DNA from: UBA2365 sp964594045
GTDB lineage: Bacteria > Bacteroidota > Bacteroidia > Chitinophagales > Saprospiraceae
Assembly (NCBI GenBank): GCA_964594045.1
Contig: CAZQKR010000005.1
Location: forward strand, 62,001-126,000
Reading direction: 5' to 3'
Length of the DNA: 64,000 nt
The translations under genes and the position numbers were made by a program. Every line of letters begins with the position of its first letter. The stretch's first letter is position 1. Below are positions 9,006 through 19,271 of the stretch, in pieces. The notes beneath the pieces were generated by a model. That model was not told the origin of the DNA. It did not search any database and saw only the letters and a program-made list of their open reading frames with translations.

Positions 9006-11447
9006 ATGAGTTTTAAAATTGAAAATGAGCAATTTATACTAAATGATAAAAAGGTCTTTTTAAATTCCGGAGAGATACATTATTTCAGGATAAAACGGGC
9101 AACATGGGATATCCATCTGAAAGCAGCAAAGGAAGCAGGGCTTGATGTGGTCAGCAGTTATGTACCCTGGGCCTGGCATGAAGCAACAGAAGGTATTTTT
9201 GATTTTGACGGGAACAGTTGTCCCGAAAGGGATCTAACCAGCTGGATAAGTCTTTGTGAGGCCAATGGTCTCAAATGCATACTCAAACCGGGACCATTCA
9301 TCCTGGCAGAATACCGGGGCGCCGGATTACCTGATTGGTTTATGGAAAAACACGGGCAGGAAGTGAAGATGCACAACAGCCAGGGAACGATTGTTCAGAG
9401 CGATGGCGTAAGCTTATTTCACCCGGTATTTCTTGAAAAAGTCACAGCCTGGTATGATGCCATCATGCCTTTTATCAGGGATCGTCAGATCTCCAGGGGC
9501 GGCCCTGTCATCATGATGCAGGTTTGCAATGAGATCGGCGTTTTCAGTTGGCTGGCCCATCAGGCTGACTACTCCGAGACCGTCCGCCAAAAATACATCG
9601 CATATCTTAAGAAAAATTTTACCGGCCCGGAGGAGATCAACCGTTTGTGGGAAACGGATTACGATAGTTTTGATCAGATCGGATTACCGCCTGACGGACG
9701 CGATCCTTATACATCTGTTGCAGACAGGGGCCGGGACTTTGAATGGCATCGTTTCTGGAGAACTTATTACGGAGATTACCTCAGAATGCTGACCCGAATG
9801 ATCAGGGATAGAGGCGTTGACCTGCAACTGTATCACAATTTACCCGGTTGGATCTACGGAAACGGATATGAATTCCCTGTTAATATCACCATGTATGAAG
9901 ATCTGTTCGATGACAGGAGCGAGATCATTTTTGGCATTGATCATATTCCTGAATTTGTCTCCTACCGGAATCTCCATGATGACCGGATCATCAATGACAT
10001 CACACATGCCATGCAAGGCCATAAACCGCTTTTCGCAGCAGAATTTCAGTGCGGCAGTCGTGAATATCACGTGGTGACCAATTCCAGGGAAATGGAATTA
10101 TTCTATAAAGCCAGTATTGCACACGGATTGAAAGGCTGGAATTACTATATGTTTTCGCAGGGGAAAAATCCAAGACAAAAAGGATATTCAGGCTCCACTT
10201 TCTACTGGTTCAATCCTTTGACTCATGATGGAGAAAAAACTAATGTTTTCCCACTTGTCAAACGGATGAACCAGCTGGTCAAAACTGCTGAAAATGTGAT
10301 ATTGAATGCAGATAGAAAAGCTGAGATCTGTGTGCTTTTTTACCCGCATTATTATGCTACAGAACTGGAAAGACCGATGGGATCCACCTGTCAGATCCGG
10401 TTTGATTACTCAAAGATCCGCCGAAGCGCTTATTTCGATGGAATTCTCAAGGTACTGCAGGTACTGAATGCAGATTTTGACATGGCAGACCTGAGTAAGA
10501 ATGAAGCTGATAAACTGGCTAAATACAAACAGATCTGGGTTTTTGCTACCGACGAAATGAATGCATCAGACCAACAAAAACTGGTGGACTATACGCGGAA
10601 TGGAGGAAGGCTCATCATTTTTCCCAGCCTTCCAGACCGTCAGATGAACGGGCAGGCATGCACCATACTAAGGGATGCGCTGAATATTCATCCAATTGAT
10701 TATGAAGTAATTGATTCACCGCTCATTGATATTTTGGGTCATGAAGATATTAAATGCGCAAATCCTCAGGCGGTTTACGATGAAAATGATCTCTCACCTG
10801 CTGAGGTCATCGCACGCAATGTAAATGGACATGTTTGCGGGTTCACCAAGATCCTGGGCAAAGGCAATGTCATCCACCTTGGCACCTGGATGGGATTTGA
10901 TACGGAAGGACATAAACCTGTGTATGAAGAATTGCTGCAGAACTCAGGAGCCAGGATCAGACGCAGCGGTTCAGACCATGAATTTCTCATTGCCAGGGAA
11001 CGGTTCACTCCTCAAGGTCAGGCGATGCTTTTCATCGCAAATTACTACAATGAAACACATCCAGGAAAAGTTTGGTATACACATCCGGAGACGGGAGAAA
11101 TGGTAACCATACCATTTATGGAAGAAAGATCCTGCACCTGGCCAGCATTGTACGGTGTTTTAAGTCCTGTAAATCTAACCATTGCACCTAAGCTTCGTAT
11201 GCTACATTCAACTTCGGATTTGCTGGAGATCAATTATCACCAAAATGAAATACTGATCAGTATTTATGGTGACCGCGACCTCGAAGGTGAAATGGTTTTT
11301 GAAGGAGAAGCAATATCAGATATCAGCCAAATATCATTCGATGAACAAAAACAGGATCTTTTCAGGTCTAATGGAAAAATCGTCCTGTTTTACCGCCATA
11401 AGCATCAGGAAACTTCTGTGATCAAAGTCGAAATGAATAAGCCATAA
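9006..11447 (+). CDS. GH35 family glycoside hydrolase/transglycosidase, cytoplasmic
   Basis: An 813-residue GH35 protein without a signal peptide, so probably cytoplasmic. The N-terminal half is the TIM barrel: GEIHYFRIKRATW, VVSSYVPWAWHE and KPGPFILAEYRGAGLPDW. The likely acid/base is Glu176 in QVCNEIG and the likely nucleophile Glu346 in AAEFQCGS. The middle and C-terminal parts resemble the glutamine-amidotransferase-like and beta-sandwich domains of large GH35/GH42 enzymes. GH35 is classically beta-galactosidase, but one characterised member from Ignavibacterium (from memory) is a 1,2-beta-oligoglucan glucosyltransferase found beside beta-1,2-glucan genes. The adjacent GH94 makes that activity the better guess here. 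Confidence 0.85.
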   Translation: MSFKIENEQFILNDKKVFLNSGEIHYFRIKRATWDIHLKAAKEAGLDVVSSYVPWAWHEATEGIFDFDGNSCPERDLTSWISLCEANGLKCILKPGPFILAEYRGAGLPDWFMEKHGQEVKMHNSQGTIVQSDGVSLFHPVFLEKVTAWYDAIMPFIRDRQISRGGPVIMMQVCNEIGVFSWLAHQADYSETVRQKYIAYLKKNFTGPEEINRLWETDYDSFDQIGLPPDGRDPYTSVADRGRDFEWHRFWRTYYGDYLRMLTRMIRDRGVDLQLYHNLPGWIYGNGYEFPVNITMYEDLFDDRSEIIFGIDHIPEFVSYRNLHDDRIINDITHAMQGHKPLFAAEFQCGSREYHVVTNSREMELFYKASIAHGLKGWNYYMFSQGKNPRQKGYSGSTFYWFNPLTHDGEKTNVFPLVKRMNQLVKTAENVILNADRKAEICVLFYPHYYATELERPMGSTCQIRFDYSKIRRSAYFDGILKVLQVLNADFDMADLSKNEADKLAKYKQIWVFATDEMNASDQQKLVDYTRNGGRLIIFPSLPDRQMNGQACTILRDALNIHPIDYEVIDSPLIDILGHEDIKCANPQAVYDENDLSPAEVIARNVNGHVCGFTKILGKGNVIHLGTWMGFDTEGHKPVYEELLQNSGARIRRSGSDHEFLIARERFTPQGQAMLFIANYYNETHPGKVWYTHPETGEMVTIPFMEERSCTWPALYGVLSPVNLTIAPKLRMLHSTSDLLEINYHQNEILISIYGDRDLEGEMVFEGEAISDISQISFDEQKQDLFRSNGKIVLFYRHKHQETSVIKVEMNKP

Positions 11448-11546
11448 TTGTTGGCAATCAAAAAAATCAAATGTAAACATTGATTTTATTACAGTTTTAT
11501 ATATTAAAATTATTTGTCAATAGTTTTCAATTTTCAAGATCTTCCA

Positions 11547-14500
11547 ATGAACATCCAAAATAAATCGGGCCTTAGGATCAGTTTTCTGGGCAACGGAGCC
11601 ATCAGGAACATAGAAAATGACCAGGTCCGGGTCAATTTGAGGTCCGGAAATCCATATTCTTCCCCTTTAAGCAATGTTTATCTTCGGAAAAGAGACCACC
11701 TGAGCATATCATTTACTCCACTTTCAGGTGTAAAAAGCACAAGTGAATTCAGCATCTTTGAAAATGCATTTTTTATTAAAGGAATATGGCAAGGGCTGGA
11801 ATATATTGGAAAGCTCGATATATCTGATGCATCTGACAGCTGGAAATGGAACATCAAGGTAATGAATCAATCAGGTTCAAACTGTGAAGTGGATCTGATC
11901 ATGGTACAGGATGTCGGTCTTAAAGCAGTCAGCGATGGTTTGGTCAATGAATATTACGTCAGTCAATATACGGAACGGATCCTCTTGAACGATCCTCAAT
12001 TTGGCACTGTGGTGTGCTGCCGGCAAAATATGAAGGAACCTTCAGGACACCCATGGGCGATGTTCGGTTGCACAGAATTCGCTTCTTCCGGTTGCACAGA
12101 TGGCTTGCAGTTTTATGGCAATGAATTCAGGGCAACCGGTATTCCGAAGGCACTTAACCAGGATAAGCTGGATGGTAACCTGGCCGGAGAATCATCCATA
12201 GTTGCCATTCAGCAGCAGCCTTTTACACTGCTTCCCGGCGAAACAAAACAAGTTGGCTTCATCGGCATATTTCTGGCAGATCATCCGGCAGCAACAAGTG
12301 TAAAAGACCTTGAACGGATGCATGGTGTTTTGAAGGAATTCCCTCTATTTCATCCTGAACAGATCTCAGAAATCAGCGATTGGAAAAAACCGGCTGAAAA
12401 CCTTTTGAATACTGCAGATCTTTTACCCGTTGAAGAACTGACCAATGCAGAATTAAATTCTTTTTTTGGCAGTAAAGTCAGGCATAAGGAGGTCAGAGAC
12501 GACAAAATCCTCTCTTTGTTTACGCATCATGGAAGTCATGTGGTCCTCAAACATAAAGAAAGATTGGTGGACAGGCCACATGGACATATTTTACAGGCAA
12601 ATATCGGTTTTGAACCATCGGAAGATGTTATTTCCACTACGTGTTATGCAACCGGCATATTCAACGCACATCTCTCCCAGGGAAATACCAATTTCAATGT
12701 GTTACTTTCCATTCCCGCCAGCCAGTTCAACCTTCAAACCGAAACTGGCCAAAGGATCATGGTGGAAATTGATGGCCAAAACTTTTTGCTGGGAATACCT
12801 TCAGCATTTGAAATGGGACTGAACTATTGCCGCTGGATCTACAAGTCATCAAGTCATATTTTTGAGATCAGAACATGGACTTCAGTTGATCAACCACTGG
12901 TCTATACCGATTTCAAAATCCTTTCGGGTGAACCGCTGAAGCTGTACCTCACTCATCATTTTGATCAGGTAAACAGCTGGAAAGTCACCAAAAAGGATAC
13001 GGGCGACCAATACTTCATTGAGCCTGTAGCAGGAATGATTCTGGATAAATTCCCACAGGCACGGTTCAGTTTGCAACTGCACGATCCGATGCCTTCAAAA
13101 TATGAAGATGTGACTGACAGGATGGATGAAAATATAGAAGTATTTCCTGCATCAGATCATTTTTTAGTTTTAAAATTAAATGGCATACGGTCATTTTTTC
13201 TGAGTTTTTCCGGTGAGCTCAGGAAAACACATGATATAAGTCAATCACTTGATGCGGATAATCAGTTTTCGAAGGATCAGGCCAAAGCTAAAGATTGCTG
13301 GGATGCATTAAGTCTTGGAATTCATCTGGAAGGAAATGATGCAGATTCTCAGGCTTTGGGTGAGATACTTCCATGGTATGGCAACAATGCCCTTGTCCAT
13401 TTTCTGACTCCCTATGGACTTGAGCAATTTTCCGGAGCGGCTTGGGGAACCAGAGATGTTGCACAGGGACCGATCGAACTCCTGTTGCAAACGGAAAAAT
13501 ATGCTGAAGCCAGGAATGTTTTACTCACCGTTTTCCGGCATCAGAATGCTTTCGGAGACTGGCCTCAATGGTGGATGTTCGATTCCTACAGGGCGATCAG
13601 GGCAGGAGATTGCCATGGAGACATTTATTACTGGGTACTGATCGCATTGGCCAATTATGTCAAAACCACCGGAGATATCGGTATTTTAAAGGAAAAAGTG
13701 CCATATTATGATGAAGATCAGCAACTTTTTACCATAGCTGAACATGTTGACCGGCTTATCCGGATGATCACGGACTCCTATATTGAAGGGACAAGCTTGG
13801 TGCCTTTTGGCGGAGGAGACTGGAACGATTCGCTCCAACCGGTCAGCAGGGAACTTTCGCAAAAGCTGATCTCCAGCTGGACCGTTGAAATGAATTACCA
13901 GGCCTTCAAGGCTTACAGTGAAGTTTTTGAACGTACCGGGGAAATTGTAAAAGCAGCAAAACTCAAAGAGATCTGTGACCACATCAATAGCGACCTGAAT
14001 CGATACCTGATCAAAGATGGGATCATTGCCGGATACGGGTACCTGGAAAGCCCGGGAAATTTCAGTTTGTTGCTGCATCCTTCAGATACCAAAACAGGTA
14101 TAAGGTACAGTATTCTGCCCATGAACAGAGGTATCATCAGTGGTATTTTCACGAAAAAACAGGCTGAAGATCACCAGAAAATCATCGATCAATGGCTTAA
14201 AGGGCCGGATGGTGCCCGCCTGATGGACAAGCCTTTAAAATATAAAGGAGGTATACAGGATATCTTCCAACGGGCAGAAAGCAGCACTTTTTTTGGCAGG
14301 GAAATCGGCCTGATGTACATCCACGAGCATATCAGGTATGCTGAATCACAGGCTTTACTGGGCAACGCAGAAGCATTTGTACATGCCCTGAGACAAGCTA
14401 TTCCAATTGATTATCAAAAAGTTGTGGAATGTGGTGACTTAAGGCAAGCCAATTGTTATTACAGCAGCTCAGATGTCATTTTCAGCACCAGGTATGAAGC

Positions 14501-14891
14501 AGATGACAAATACCATGAGATACTGGAAGGCAAACAGATGGTCAAAGGCGGTTGGCGGGTCTATTCAAGCGGACCAGGTATCTTTGTCAGCCTGGTCATA
14601 TCAAAATTGCTTGGGATAAGGCTGGAATCTGACCGGATCATCATCGACCCGGTCATTCCAAAGAAAATGGATGGGTTGAAGGCAAAGATCCGTATCAAAA
14701 CCAATTATGTTCATATCGAATACCGTCTGACTCAGGGTACTTTCAGTCCAAAAAAAATATTGCTCAACGGCAGTGAAATTCCATTCAACGTAGAAAACAA
14801 TCTTTACAGGGAAGGCGGAGCTGTTCTGGAATTGGCTGGTTTTCTGCCCAGATTAAATCTGCCAGTAAATGAATTGCTGATCGAATTGTAA
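11547..14891 (+). CDS. GH94 phosphorylase, probable 1,2-beta-oligoglucan phosphorylase
   Basis: A GH94 (formerly GT36) phosphorylase of 1114 residues from the ATG at 11547; a TTG at 11514 would add 11 residues. Two N-terminal beta-sandwich regions precede an (alpha/alpha)6 barrel with the family hallmarks GAAWGTRDVAQGP, FGDWPQWWMFD, and GGDWNDSL, whose Asp758 is the probable general acid. The length, well beyond the roughly 800 residues of cellobiose or chitobiose phosphorylases and without the cyclic-glucan-synthase parts, fits 1,2-beta-oligoglucan phosphorylase, which releases glucose 1-phosphate from sophoro-oligosaccharides. No signal peptide, so cytoplasmic. It closes the plus-strand locus. 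Family certain; substrate supported by length and the GH144 neighbours. Confidence 0.88.
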   Translation: MNIQNKSGLRISFLGNGAIRNIENDQVRVNLRSGNPYSSPLSNVYLRKRDHLSISFTPLSGVKSTSEFSIFENAFFIKGIWQGLEYIGKLDISDASDSWKWNIKVMNQSGSNCEVDLIMVQDVGLKAVSDGLVNEYYVSQYTERILLNDPQFGTVVCCRQNMKEPSGHPWAMFGCTEFASSGCTDGLQFYGNEFRATGIPKALNQDKLDGNLAGESSIVAIQQQPFTLLPGETKQVGFIGIFLADHPAATSVKDLERMHGVLKEFPLFHPEQISEISDWKKPAENLLNTADLLPVEELTNAELNSFFGSKVRHKEVRDDKILSLFTHHGSHVVLKHKERLVDRPHGHILQANIGFEPSEDVISTTCYATGIFNAHLSQGNTNFNVLLSIPASQFNLQTETGQRIMVEIDGQNFLLGIPSAFEMGLNYCRWIYKSSSHIFEIRTWTSVDQPLVYTDFKILSGEPLKLYLTHHFDQVNSWKVTKKDTGDQYFIEPVAGMILDKFPQARFSLQLHDPMPSKYEDVTDRMDENIEVFPASDHFLVLKLNGIRSFFLSFSGELRKTHDISQSLDADNQFSKDQAKAKDCWDALSLGIHLEGNDADSQALGEILPWYGNNALVHFLTPYGLEQFSGAAWGTRDVAQGPIELLLQTEKYAEARNVLLTVFRHQNAFGDWPQWWMFDSYRAIRAGDCHGDIYYWVLIALANYVKTTGDIGILKEKVPYYDEDQQLFTIAEHVDRLIRMITDSYIEGTSLVPFGGGDWNDSLQPVSRELSQKLISSWTVEMNYQAFKAYSEVFERTGEIVKAAKLKEICDHINSDLNRYLIKDGIIAGYGYLESPGNFSLLLHPSDTKTGIRYSILPMNRGIISGIFTKKQAEDHQKIIDQWLKGPDGARLMDKPLKYKGGIQDIFQRAESSTFFGREIGLMYIHEHIRYAESQALLGNAEAFVHALRQAIPIDYQKVVECGDLRQANCYYSSSDVIFSTRYEADDKYHEILEGKQMVKGGWRVYSSGPGIFVSLVISKLLGIRLESDRIIIDPVIPKKMDGLKAKIRIKTNYVHIEYRLTQGTFSPKKILLNGSEIPFNVENNLYREGGAVLELAGFLPRLNLPVNELLIEL

Positions 14892-15075
14892 ATTTGGCAG
14901 ATATCATAATAAATTGATTTGCTGAACGATACCAAATAGATTGAATTGTTCAGATCATTCCTGTGTTCCAATGTTCAAAAACACCGAATTGCCAATATTT
15001 TTGAAACTTTTCTTCAGCTTTTGACTGCATACTTGACATCAGGTATTATCCAGATCTCCAATGCTGAATCCATCC

Positions 15076-16707
15076 CTATTTCTCCTGATTGCTGATATGA
15101 TCTTCAAATCGGTCAATCTCCATATTCTTTACTTCCTCCATTAGTTCAAGAACAGTTTTTTCATCCGGATAAATCAAACCTTCTTCAGCAGGTCCGCTGA
15201 TCAGAACGATCTGTTTATGGGCGGGCATCCATTGCCGGACCATTTTGTTAACGTCTTTCAATTGAATATTCGGTAAGTATTGTGTTGTAATCACGCCTTC
15301 CTGTTCCGGGCTCAACAAAGGTTCTGCAAATAAAAAATGTCTGACCATCCGTTCTGCCAAAAACTGATTTTTCCTGACTGCTTTATCCGCAATATTCTGG
15401 TTGTTTTGCCAGACTAAAGCATCTTTGGCTTTTTCCAACTCTTCAATGGTAAAACCGTATCTGATCAAGCGTTCCTGTTCGATCAAAAGGTCCCTCAATG
15501 TGTTTTGTGCCTGCGCCTCTTTAGTCAAGGCTCCGGAGACAAAGACATCCAGGTTTCCCACAGAAGGATGGTAACCTGAGTAAGCCTTAAAAAAAGGATT
15601 TTCTTTAAAGTCATTGATCTGGCTGAAACGTTCTTCGAGTATCATATTGCAAAGTCGGGACACCAATCCCTGTCTGTAAGTAAAATATTCACGGACAGGT
15701 CGTTTCGGGTGTTTGTATTGCACTTTAACATGTGTTTGAGACAATGATCCATCTGTCTGTATTAAAACAACGGGCGTATTATTAGGCTTAAAATCAGTCC
15801 GAACACGCTTGGGGTATGACGAAGGCAACTGAAGACCGGAAAAATTAGCTTTGATATTTTCTTCCATTTTCACGAGATCAAAATCCCCTGCGATCACCAG
15901 GGCCATCCTGTCCGGTCGAAACCACTCAACATAAAAATTTTCGAGATGCCGCGCACTGACCGCATTAATTTTTTCAGCGTCTGCATCCGGCAATCTGTCA
16001 GCATATCTGCTTTCCATAAGAAGCGCTTTTATCTCGTTTTCAGCGAACATATCCTCTGCTGATCTGCTTTTTTGCATCTGTACAAGCAAACCAGTCCGGA
16101 TACTTTCCACTTCTATCGAATCAAAATCCATCCCGTTAGCCCAGTCTTTCAGGAACAAAAATGCCAGATCATTTAATTTATGATCTTCAGATCTGGTTTT
16201 GAAATAAAATACAGACTCTTCCCAACCGGTCCTTGCGCCGAAATCCTTTCCAAACTTCATTCCTGATGACTCCAGCAAAGATCTGATCTCATTTTTACCA
16301 AAATGTTCCGTCCCGGAAAAAGCCAGATGCTCAATAAACCGGGTAGCGCCCCGTTCAACATCATCCTCAAAAACGGATCCCGCCTGGACCACCAAACGCC
16401 ATTCAATTGATTTTTCAATACCCGGGTTTTGCATAAGATAATAGGAAAGTCCATTCTCCAGTTTTCCGGTTTTAACGGTGGTGTCTAACGGAAAATTAGC
16501 CCGGGTTTCACCTGGCAAAGCGACCTTTTTATCTGTTCCAAGTGGCAATTTTCTGATCAGAACATCAGAATTCTTCTGAGGTATGGTATCCAACCCAAAG
16601 ATTATACTACATGATGCCTTAGGTGCCACAGGGAAAAACATAAAAAAAATTGCGGCTAACCAATATATGTTCATACTCTTTATCTTCTTCAACACGATTA
16701 TTTTCAT
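15076..16707 (-). CDS. M16 (insulinase-like) peptidase homologue with lost metal ligands
   Basis: An exported M16 homologue of about 544 residues. Starts at 16707 or 16674 both lead directly into a signal peptide (WLAAIFFMFFPVAPKA); the ATG at 16794 gives an unlikely long leader. The N-terminal M16 domain is well preserved (GATRFIEHLAFSGTEHFGK, RTGWEESVFYFK), followed by an M16_C domain. The first zinc-binding His of HxxEH is Arg (codon at 16339-16341), and the downstream ligand Glu expected in the E-x-x-R-x-x-V-x-x-E stretch is Gln (16078-16080), so it is probably not a metallopeptidase. It is also only the front half of the roughly 930-residue PqqL-type proteins. It may act with an active partner, but none lies nearby. 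Confidence 0.82.
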   Translation of the reverse strand: MKIIVLKKIKSMNIYWLAAIFFMFFPVAPKASCSIIFGLDTIPQKNSDVLIRKLPLGTDKKVALPGETRANFPLDTTVKTGKLENGLSYYLMQNPGIEKSIEWRLVVQAGSVFEDDVERGATRFIEHLAFSGTEHFGKNEIRSLLESSGMKFGKDFGARTGWEESVFYFKTRSEDHKLNDLAFLFLKDWANGMDFDSIEVESIRTGLLVQMQKSRSAEDMFAENEIKALLMESRYADRLPDADAEKINAVSARHLENFYVEWFRPDRMALVIAGDFDLVKMEENIKANFSGLQLPSSYPKRVRTDFKPNNTPVVLIQTDGSLSQTHVKVQYKHPKRPVREYFTYRQGLVSRLCNMILEERFSQINDFKENPFFKAYSGYHPSVGNLDVFVSGALTKEAQAQNTLRDLLIEQERLIRYGFTIEELEKAKDALVWQNNQNIADKAVRKNQFLAERMVRHFLFAEPLLSPEQEGVITTQYLPNIQLKDVNKMVRQWMPAHKQIVLISGPAEEGLIYPDEKTVLELMEEVKNMEIDRFEDHISNQEK

Positions 16708-17137
16708 TTTCGCCAACAGGATATCATTACTCAATATACCATGCAGGCCTGTTTTGAACTCGCAAAAATAAAAAATTACGCTTTCAAGAAGCAATTCAGC
16801 TCATTATTCATCACAAAATGAGTTCATGAGCCGTTATTTTAAATTGTACAATCTAGATATAAAACGAGGTATCAAAATTTAAAATTTTTTTTTCACTGAT
16901 AATAACACAGGTTTTCAGGATAAAAAATCTGGTGAGATTGGGCAGGAAAAATGCAGGTTAAGTTGAAGCTTCGAAAACTACATGAACTTTTCGCTTTGAT
17001 CGATCCGGCAAAAAAAGTTGTACTTAATTCATTTTTTTGATCAAAAATAGTATCTTTGGCGCATTGTGTCCTCAATTGATGGCGCAGCTGATAATTGATG
17101 ACGTGATGTACATTTTTTAACAAGAAAAATTATATTT
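16708..17137. promoter_or_regulatory. Divergent intergenic region with a -7-like box
   Basis: This 430-base AT-rich spacer separates the divergent M16 homologue and T9SS protein genes. TATCTTTG at 17051-17058 matches the Bacteroidota -7 consensus TAnnTTTG for the rightward gene. The only TTTG nearby (17036-17039) is too close to be the usual -33 element, so the promoter call is tentative. I see no gene here. Confidence 0.4.
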
Positions 17138-19036
17138 ATGAAAGGGTTTTTTACAAAATTTTATTCTTTAACGCTGATCATTTTGGCAACAGCCCAAATT
17201 TCATTTGCTCAGGTGTATATCTGGGGTGGACCCGGAAATGCGAGCAGTGAGTTTAATGGAGGACTTAATGATTGGACAACAAATAACGATCGTGGTTGCG
17301 AATGGACCTGGACCGCTGACGGTAAAGGTACTGCAGGAAGTTATTATGGAACTCAACCAGCCATCGTTTCACCAACGGTTGCCAATGGAGCCGCCATCTT
17401 TAATTCTGACAAATTCCACAGCAAAGATGGAATTGCTTATCCACACAGAGGTGAACTGACCTCTCCGTCTTTTTCATGTGAAAACAACAGTACGGTCTTC
17501 GTCAGTTTCTACCAAAGGACAAGGATCTGGAATCCTGCCAATGAAATGGCATTGCATGTATCTGCTGACGGTGGAAATACCTGGGTATCTTTTGACCTGA
17601 ACCTGGATATCCGCGACGTAAAATACAACCTGGTTGGTGAATCAAGAAAAATGCATCAATTGATCGACATTTCTGAGGTTGCAGCCAACAAACCACAGGT
17701 TCAGATCCGTTTTGTCTGGAATGGTTCCTATTATTACTGGATCCTGGACGATGTTTATGTAATGGAACAACCACCGATTGAATCCGAAGTATACGCAGCA
17801 TATAATGCACAGCCTCATCAGGTGATCCCATTCTCACAAATTGATGGTGAACCGTTGAATTTTGCTATCGCGCTCATCAACAAAGGTTCTGAAGAACTTG
17901 CCGGTTTGACGGCAAGAGCAGATGTATATCATTTGAATACTACTACTAACGTATGGGATTCCGTATATAGCGTTGAATCTCCGTTGGTTGGCAGTTTCGC
18001 ATCAGGCGACACTACTGACTGGCTGATATTTGAACAACCCCTGACGCTTTCCAGTGATTTTATTACAGCACCGGGCCGATATGCTGTCGAATACGTATTG
18101 AATGACATGGGTGAATTCAATGTCCGGGACAATACCTGGTGGATGCCTTTCACCGTGAGTGAAGGTACTTATGATGGTGGAGACCCGGGAGACCTGTTCT
18201 ACGTTAGAGGTTGGGGAGGCAGTGAAGACTGGAATATCTTCAATGTTTTCACTACCGGATCCTGGGCTGACCTGTCAACAGGCTATTATGTTGCAGATTC
18301 TACAGGAGCTGCTGCCTGGGATGGAACAGACAACGGAGATGAATTCATCACTGACGTAAATGCATTCCTTTATAAAATAAGTCCGGACGTTGCTGAAGAT
18401 TTCTCCAATTTTGACACATTGGCTTTAGCCCAGTTCGATTTCTTCGATGAACCGCATCCACAACTGGAAATGGTTGGTTTTGGTTTCGAATCAGGTTTAC
18501 AGTCAGGTGACTTCGATTTCTGGAAAGTTCCCTTCTATGATCTCGACTTCAACAATCAGGTAAAACTGGAACCCAATTCAAGATATATGTTGCTGTATCA
18601 TTGGAACATAGGCAGAACTGTTTATCACGGTACTGACAATGCCCCAACCAACTACAAACTGAACAATGGTATTTACATCAATAACGGTAATGAATGGCAA
18701 TGGTTCTTTGGCTTGCCATACGGTATTTACATCGGAATGGACATCACATTTGCAGGAAATGCAAATGCTCCTCAATTGCCCGAAAGCGTGATGGAGATCT
18801 TCCCTAACCCTGTGAGCACTATGCTGAATGTAAATATTGACCTGGGTAAAGATATGGGTGATGCCAACCTGGTACTGACAGATATGAACAACAAGGTGAT
18901 CGAAACCAAATTGTTGAACAATCTGAATACCACTTCTACCAGCATGAACGTAAGTAATGTTCCGGCAGGAAATTATATCCTCAGACTGGTTACTGAAGAA
19001 GGTATCGCTACCAAAAAAGTGATGATCCAAAGATAA
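17138..19036 (+). CDS. Secreted multidomain protein with type IX secretion C-terminal sorting domain
   Basis: A 632-residue protein with a clear Sec signal peptide (cleavage near ISFAQ). Residues about 30-210 form a jelly-roll, MAM/choice-of-anchor-like domain (GELTSPSFSCENN, YYYWILDDVYV). A middle region with Ig-like features follows, and the last 85 or so residues are a type A T9SS sorting domain: IFPNPVSTMLNV, VLTDMNNKVIE, VPAGNYILRLVTEEG and a Lys-rich end. The protein should cross the outer membrane by T9SS and be released or attached by its C-terminal domain. Function is otherwise unknown; no catalytic motif is seen. A strong terminator follows. Confidence 0.88.
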   Translation: MKGFFTKFYSLTLIILATAQISFAQVYIWGGPGNASSEFNGGLNDWTTNNDRGCEWTWTADGKGTAGSYYGTQPAIVSPTVANGAAIFNSDKFHSKDGIAYPHRGELTSPSFSCENNSTVFVSFYQRTRIWNPANEMALHVSADGGNTWVSFDLNLDIRDVKYNLVGESRKMHQLIDISEVAANKPQVQIRFVWNGSYYYWILDDVYVMEQPPIESEVYAAYNAQPHQVIPFSQIDGEPLNFAIALINKGSEELAGLTARADVYHLNTTTNVWDSVYSVESPLVGSFASGDTTDWLIFEQPLTLSSDFITAPGRYAVEYVLNDMGEFNVRDNTWWMPFTVSEGTYDGGDPGDLFYVRGWGGSEDWNIFNVFTTGSWADLSTGYYVADSTGAAAWDGTDNGDEFITDVNAFLYKISPDVAEDFSNFDTLALAQFDFFDEPHPQLEMVGFGFESGLQSGDFDFWKVPFYDLDFNNQVKLEPNSRYMLLYHWNIGRTVYHGTDNAPTNYKLNNGIYINNGNEWQWFFGLPYGIYIGMDITFAGNANAPQLPESVMEIFPNPVSTMLNVNIDLGKDMGDANLVLTDMNNKVIETKLLNNLNTTSTSMNVSNVPAGNYILRLVTEEGIATKKVMIQR

Positions 19037-19067
19037 TTTCATCAGCTTAATAAAACAAACCAAAAAA

Positions 19068-19095
19068 AGTCCTCAGCGATGAGGGCTTTTTTTTA
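19068..19095 (+). terminator. Rho-independent terminator after the T9SS protein gene
   Basis: The stem AGTCCTCA / TGAGGGCT with a GCGA loop is followed by a run of eight or more T. Confidence 0.85.
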
Positions 19096-19211
19096 TGGTT
19101 TGATTAAGAAAAATATTAAGTAAACAGCATTAGAATATGCAAACATTCAGATGAACGGATCATTTTGGGTCAAAAAAGTGCTCAGTTTTCGATTTTTAGA
19201 AAAGCTTGAAT

Positions 19212-19219
19212 TATTTTTG
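19212..19219 (+). promoter_or_regulatory. Putative -7 promoter element of yebC
   Basis: TATTTTTG matches the Bacteroidota -7 consensus TAnnTTTG, 52 bases before the yebC ATG. A partial -33 match (TTTTC) lies about 21 bases upstream. Motif only; not demonstrated. Confidence 0.4.
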
Positions 19220-19271
19220 CGAAAAATTTCAAATTCAGCATATTCAAACCAAATAATTAAAAAATTAACTC

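Noticed and set aside
16795..17137. Canonical -33/-7 promoter pair for the T9SS protein gene
   Set aside because: The -7 match is good, but the nearest TTTG is 11 bases away instead of about 19, so I recorded the -7 box only.
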